The notes beneath the pieces were generated by a model. It was not told the origin of the DNA. It made no database searches and worked only from the letters and a program-made list of their open reading frames with translations. A DNA stretch of 8,011 nt from UKL13-2 sp031431435 (lineage in GTDB: Bacteria > Pseudomonadota > Gammaproteobacteria > Burkholderiales > Usitatibacteraceae), in the NCBI GenBank assembly GCA_031431435.1, contig JANPDI010000192.1:1-8011 (forward strand), in the 5' to 3' direction. Positions within the stretch are counted from its first letter, which is position 1. Every line of letters begins with the position of its first letter. Positions 5,656-8,011 of the stretch are shown here, in pieces. The translations under genes and the position numbers were made by a program.

Positions 5656-5887
5656 TTGCTTTCCTCATACTGAAGATGTGACGAACCGCGCCACGCGGCG
5701 TGTAGCCAACAACGACCATTCTGCCTTCCAAAAGACCAAAACAGATGACGCGGGATTCACCATAGCTCTTGCGAAGATCTTCAATCTCAACCGTGATGCC
5801 TTCAAAGACTATTTCAGCGTCAGTGAAATCAAGCCCTCGGTCAGCCAGCGTCTTATCGCGTTTGATAGGGTCGAAGGTGATTTTCAC
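5612..5887 (-). CDS. brnT: BrnT-family ribonuclease toxin
   Basis: A 91-residue protein of the BrnT family (PF04365), the RelE-like-fold ribonuclease toxin of type II brnTA modules, which blocks translation by cutting RNA. Family features in order are the N-terminal strand KITFDPIKRD (2-11), DRGLDFTDAEIVFEG (16-30), ESRVICFGLLEGRMVVVGYT (44-63) and the C-terminal RHIFSMRKANEREQKR (69-84), matching the usual R.IS.RKA...E motif. Length is normal and the frame is intact, so it is probably functional. The start is a GTG at 5887, directly next to the 26-bp palindrome. No Shine-Dalgarno sequence precedes it, and the predicted transcript would begin at or next to this codon. The order toxin then antitoxin is normal for brnTA, unlike many type II modules. 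The last 44 bases are shared with brnA in another frame. Confidence 0.88.
   Translation of the reverse strand: MKITFDPIKRDKTLADRGLDFTDAEIVFEGITVEIEDLRKSYGESRVICFGLLEGRMVVVGYTPRGAVRHIFSMRKANEREQKRIAPLLEV
5656..5670 (-). promoter_or_regulatory. Ribosome binding site of brnA
   Basis: On the minus strand GAGGAAAGCAA directly precedes the brnA ATG, giving a near-consensus GAGGAA at optimal spacing. It lies inside the brnT reading frame. The antitoxin can thus be initiated efficiently and independently of the toxin's weak start. Confidence 0.8.
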
Positions 5888-5913
5888 CTAGTTATTGTAT
5901 ATACAATAACTAG
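5888..5913. promoter_or_regulatory. 26-bp perfect palindrome, probable brnTA operator
   Basis: The half-site CTAGTTATTGTAT is followed by its exact reverse complement with no spacer. The palindrome ends at the base next to the brnT GTG codon and covers the predicted -10 element. BrnA is a DNA-binding autorepressor in the studied Brucella system, so this AT-rich dyad is most simply its operator. It contrasts sharply with the GC-rich surroundings. Confidence 0.75.
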
Positions 5914-5922
5914 ACTACGCAA
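5894..5922 (-). promoter_or_regulatory. Predicted brnTA promoter
   Basis: On the minus strand TTGCGT (5922-5917) and TACAAT (5899-5894) are separated by 17 bases, giving a good -10 (5 of 6) and a moderate -35 (3 of 6). The -10 lies within the right arm of the palindrome. Transcription would begin about 6-7 bases further on, at the brnT GTG itself. Confidence 0.5.
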
Positions 5923-6015
5923 GCGAAATGTACGCCCATTGGAGGTCGACGGGGAACCGCAGCTGTTGGTCGGAAGCCAACCACCAACTTTCCAAATGTT
6001 TGGCGACCAACCAAC
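5923..6015. other. Short intergenic region, no gene
   Basis: It lies between the brnTA promoter and the transketolase stop codon and should contain the end of the transketolase transcript. An 8-bp inverted repeat GTTGGTCG/CGACCAAC (5965-5972 with 6004-6011) and several CCAAC words are present, but no GC-rich stem with a T-run, so no terminator is called. Confidence 0.4.
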
Positions 6016-8010
6016 CTACAAAACCCCCTTCACCGCCTTCACCAAACCATCCACCGTGATGCCAAAGAATTTGTACAACACACCGGCCGGTGCCGATTCA
6101 CCGAACGTATCGATGCCGACCACGGCGCCATCCAGCCCGACATATTTGCGCCAATAGTCAGTGACGCCCGCTTCGATGGCAACACGTGGCGCGCCTGTCG
6201 GCATGACGTCGTTTTTGTAAGCGGCGGTTTGTTTGTCGAATTGATAGGTTGATGGCATCGACACCACGCGCACATGGATACCTTCTGCCGCAAGTATCTT
6301 TTGTGTTTCCATTGCCAACGAGACTTCGGTGCCGGTGGCGATGATGACGGCGAACAGTGTGCCGGCTTCCTTGGCGAGCACATAACCGCCACGCGCAATG
6401 TTGGCGGTGGTCACACCATCGCGCAATTGAAAGGGCGAATTTTGGCGGGAAAAAATCAACGATGTCGGTCCATCCTTGCGCGCCAGGGCGCATTTCCACG
6501 CAACCGCCGCTTCGGTGGTGTCACAAGGCCGCCACAGGTCCATATTCGGAATCATGCGTAACGTGGCGACGTGTTCAACCGATTGATGGGTCGGGCCGTC
6601 CTCACCGAGGCCGATCGAATCGTGTGTGAACACCGCGATGTTGCGAATCTTCATCAATGCGGCCATGCGTAAGGCGTTGCGCGAATAGTCGCTGAAGGTC
6701 AAAAAGGTGCCGTGATAACCAATAAAGCCGCCGTGTAACGCGAGGCCGTTGACAATCGCGGTCATGCCAAATTCACGCACACCGTAGTTGATGTAGTTGC
6801 CGCCTTGTGTGGCCGACAACGCTTTGCTGCCGCTCCAATTGGTCAGGTTGGAGCCGGTCAAGTCGGCCGAGCCGCCGAGCATCTCGGGCATATGGGCGGC
6901 AAAGCCCTCGATGGCGATTTGTGATGCCTTGCGTGTGGCGACGGTTTCGCCTTTCTCAACAGCATTGGTCAGCACCGCGTTGGCGATGTCGGCAAAGTCT
7001 GCCGGCAAATCGCCTTTCATGCGGCGTGTGAACTCTTTGGCCAGTTCCGGGTGGGCATGTTGATAAGCTGTAAACACCGCATTCCATTGCGCTTCAACCG
7101 CCGCGCCCTTGTGGGTGGCGTCCCAGGCATCAACAAGATCTTTTGGAATTTCAAATGGCGGATATTTCCAGCCGATCGCTTCACGGGTGGCGGCAACTTC
7201 CTTGTCGCCGAGTGCGGCACCGTGTACTTTGTCGGTGCCGGCCAGGTTCGGTGAGCCTTTGCCAATGACGGTCTTGCAGCAAATCAGGGTTGGTTTGGTG
7301 GATTGTTCTTTGGCTTCCTGAATGGCGGCATCAATCGCATCCGGGTTATGGCCGTCAACATTCGGGATCACATTCCATCCGTAGGCGGCAAAACGCATGG
7401 GCGTATTGTCCCGAAACCAGCCCTCGACTTTGCCGTCGATTGAAATGCCATTGTCGTCGTAGAACAAAATCAGCTTACCCAAGCCGAGTGTGCCGGCCAG
7501 TCCGCACACTTCGTGCGAAATACCTTCCATCAGACAGCCGTCACCGGCAAACACGTAGGTGTGATGGTCGACAATATTGAGGCCGTCACGATTAAACGTG
7601 CGCGCCAATTCCCGCTCGGCGATGGCCATACCGACGGCGTTTGCCAACCCTTGGCCGAGGGGGCCGGTGGTTGTTTCCACGCCGGGTGTGATGCCGAATT
7701 CCGGGTGGCCGGCCGTTTTTGAGTGCAACTGACGAAAATTTTTGATTTCGTCCATCGGCAAATCGTAGCCGGTGAGATGCAGCAACGAATAAATGAGCAT
7801 CGAGCCGTGACCATTCGACAGCACAAACCGGTCACGATTAGCCCAGTGCGGGTTTTTTGGATTGTGCGAAAGGTGATGACGCCACAAAACCTCGGCGATT
7901 TCGGCCATGCCCATTGGCGCGCCGGGGTGGCCGGAGTTGGCCTTTTGGACGGCATCCATCGAAAGGGCACGGATGGCATTGGTAATGTCGGCGCGGGAAG
8001 GTTGGGTCAT
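6016..8010 (-). CDS. tkt: Transketolase
   Basis: A complete 664-residue thiamine-diphosphate enzyme, the usual length for bacterial transketolases (about 660-670). It transfers two-carbon ketol units between sugar phosphates in the non-oxidative pentose phosphate pathway, or in the Calvin cycle if present, as a cytoplasmic homodimer. Visible signatures are SGHPGAPMGMA (26-36), SNGHGS with H68, GHPE (101-104), the ThDP/metal motif G156-D-G158...DDN (185-187), KVHGAALG with H263, the catalytic Glu in GVREFGM (E413), and EDGPTHQSVEH (470-480) with H475 for substrate phosphate or sugar contact. The C-terminal domain ends at the gene's TAG with GVTDYWRKYVGLDG and DTFGESAPAGVLYKFFGIT intact. All key residues are present, so it should be active. 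The ATG is at 8010, one base from the window edge, so its promoter and ribosome binding site are not visible. The downstream neighbour is the brnTA module, not another central-metabolism gene. Confidence 0.97.
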   Translation of the reverse strand: MTQPSRADITNAIRALSMDAVQKANSGHPGAPMGMAEIAEVLWRHHLSHNPKNPHWANRDRFVLSNGHGSMLIYSLLHLTGYDLPMDEIKNFRQLHSKTAGHPEFGITPGVETTTGPLGQGLANAVGMAIAERELARTFNRDGLNIVDHHTYVFAGDGCLMEGISHEVCGLAGTLGLGKLILFYDDNGISIDGKVEGWFRDNTPMRFAAYGWNVIPNVDGHNPDAIDAAIQEAKEQSTKPTLICCKTVIGKGSPNLAGTDKVHGAALGDKEVAATREAIGWKYPPFEIPKDLVDAWDATHKGAAVEAQWNAVFTAYQHAHPELAKEFTRRMKGDLPADFADIANAVLTNAVEKGETVATRKASQIAIEGFAAHMPEMLGGSADLTGSNLTNWSGSKALSATQGGNYINYGVREFGMTAIVNGLALHGGFIGYHGTFLTFSDYSRNALRMAALMKIRNIAVFTHDSIGLGEDGPTHQSVEHVATLRMIPNMDLWRPCDTTEAAVAWKCALARKDGPTSLIFSRQNSPFQLRDGVTTANIARGGYVLAKEAGTLFAVIIATGTEVSLAMETQKILAAEGIHVRVVSMPSTYQFDKQTAAYKNDVMPTGAPRVAIEAGVTDYWRKYVGLDGAVVGIDTFGESAPAGVLYKFFGITVDGLVKAVKGVL

Positions 8011-8011
8011 G

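Noticed and set aside
5965..6011. GTTGGTCG/CGACCAAC inverted repeat as the tkt terminator
   Set aside because: It has a 31-base spacer, a short stem and no T-run on the minus strand.
5225..6157. 310-codon open frame on the plus strand
   Set aside because: It runs antisense through brnA, brnT, their promoter palindrome and the end of tkt. The translation has no family character, and two well-recognised proteins occupy the other strand.

Overview
This is a GC-rich (by eye, not counted) chromosomal window from a proteobacterium. A betaproteobacterium is the best guess, based on the combination of a Gcr-type 'site-specific recombinase' membrane protein (COG4389/PF10136 family, typical of beta- and some gammaproteobacteria), a proteobacterial-type transketolase and a CsbD-like stress protein. 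The lineage is inferred from protein flavour only.

Layout: at the left edge is the N-terminal part of a CsbD-family gene (minus strand), followed upstream by a structured non-coding stretch (about 84-373) with a 24-bp dyad and two hairpins. Then comes the complete Gcr-like membrane protein gene (374-2506, minus). Next is a C-terminal remnant of a DhlA-like haloalkane dehalogenase (about 2627-2761, minus), directly behind an intact FMN nitroreductase-family gene (2815-3477, minus). The nitroreductase carries the Glu-Tyr-Lys triad of iodotyrosine deiodinases. A divergent intergenic region (3478-3762) leads to an exported beta-lactamase-fold serine hydrolase (3763-5253, plus). After it come a type II toxin-antitoxin module of the BrnT/BrnA family (5380-5887, minus, toxin gene first) and a complete transketolase gene (6016-8010, minus).

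How the genes relate: most are single-gene units rather than one large operon. The clear exception is brnT-brnA, whose reading frames overlap by 44 bp and share one upstream promoter region. A perfect 26-bp palindrome there abuts the toxin start codon and probably acts as the autoregulatory operator. The nitroreductase and the dehalogenase remnant lie on the same strand without a gap and may be what is left of an ancestral dehalogenation pair. Transketolase is core carbon metabolism (non-oxidative pentose phosphate pathway or Calvin cycle). The genes between it and the CsbD gene look accessory.

I see no CRISPR array, tRNA, rRNA, insertion sequence or convincing wholly new multi-gene system. 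The most interesting points are the deiodinase-like nitroreductase beside a dehalogenase relic, and the brnTA control region, where a leaderless toxin transcript contrasts with a strong Shine-Dalgarno sequence on the antitoxin.
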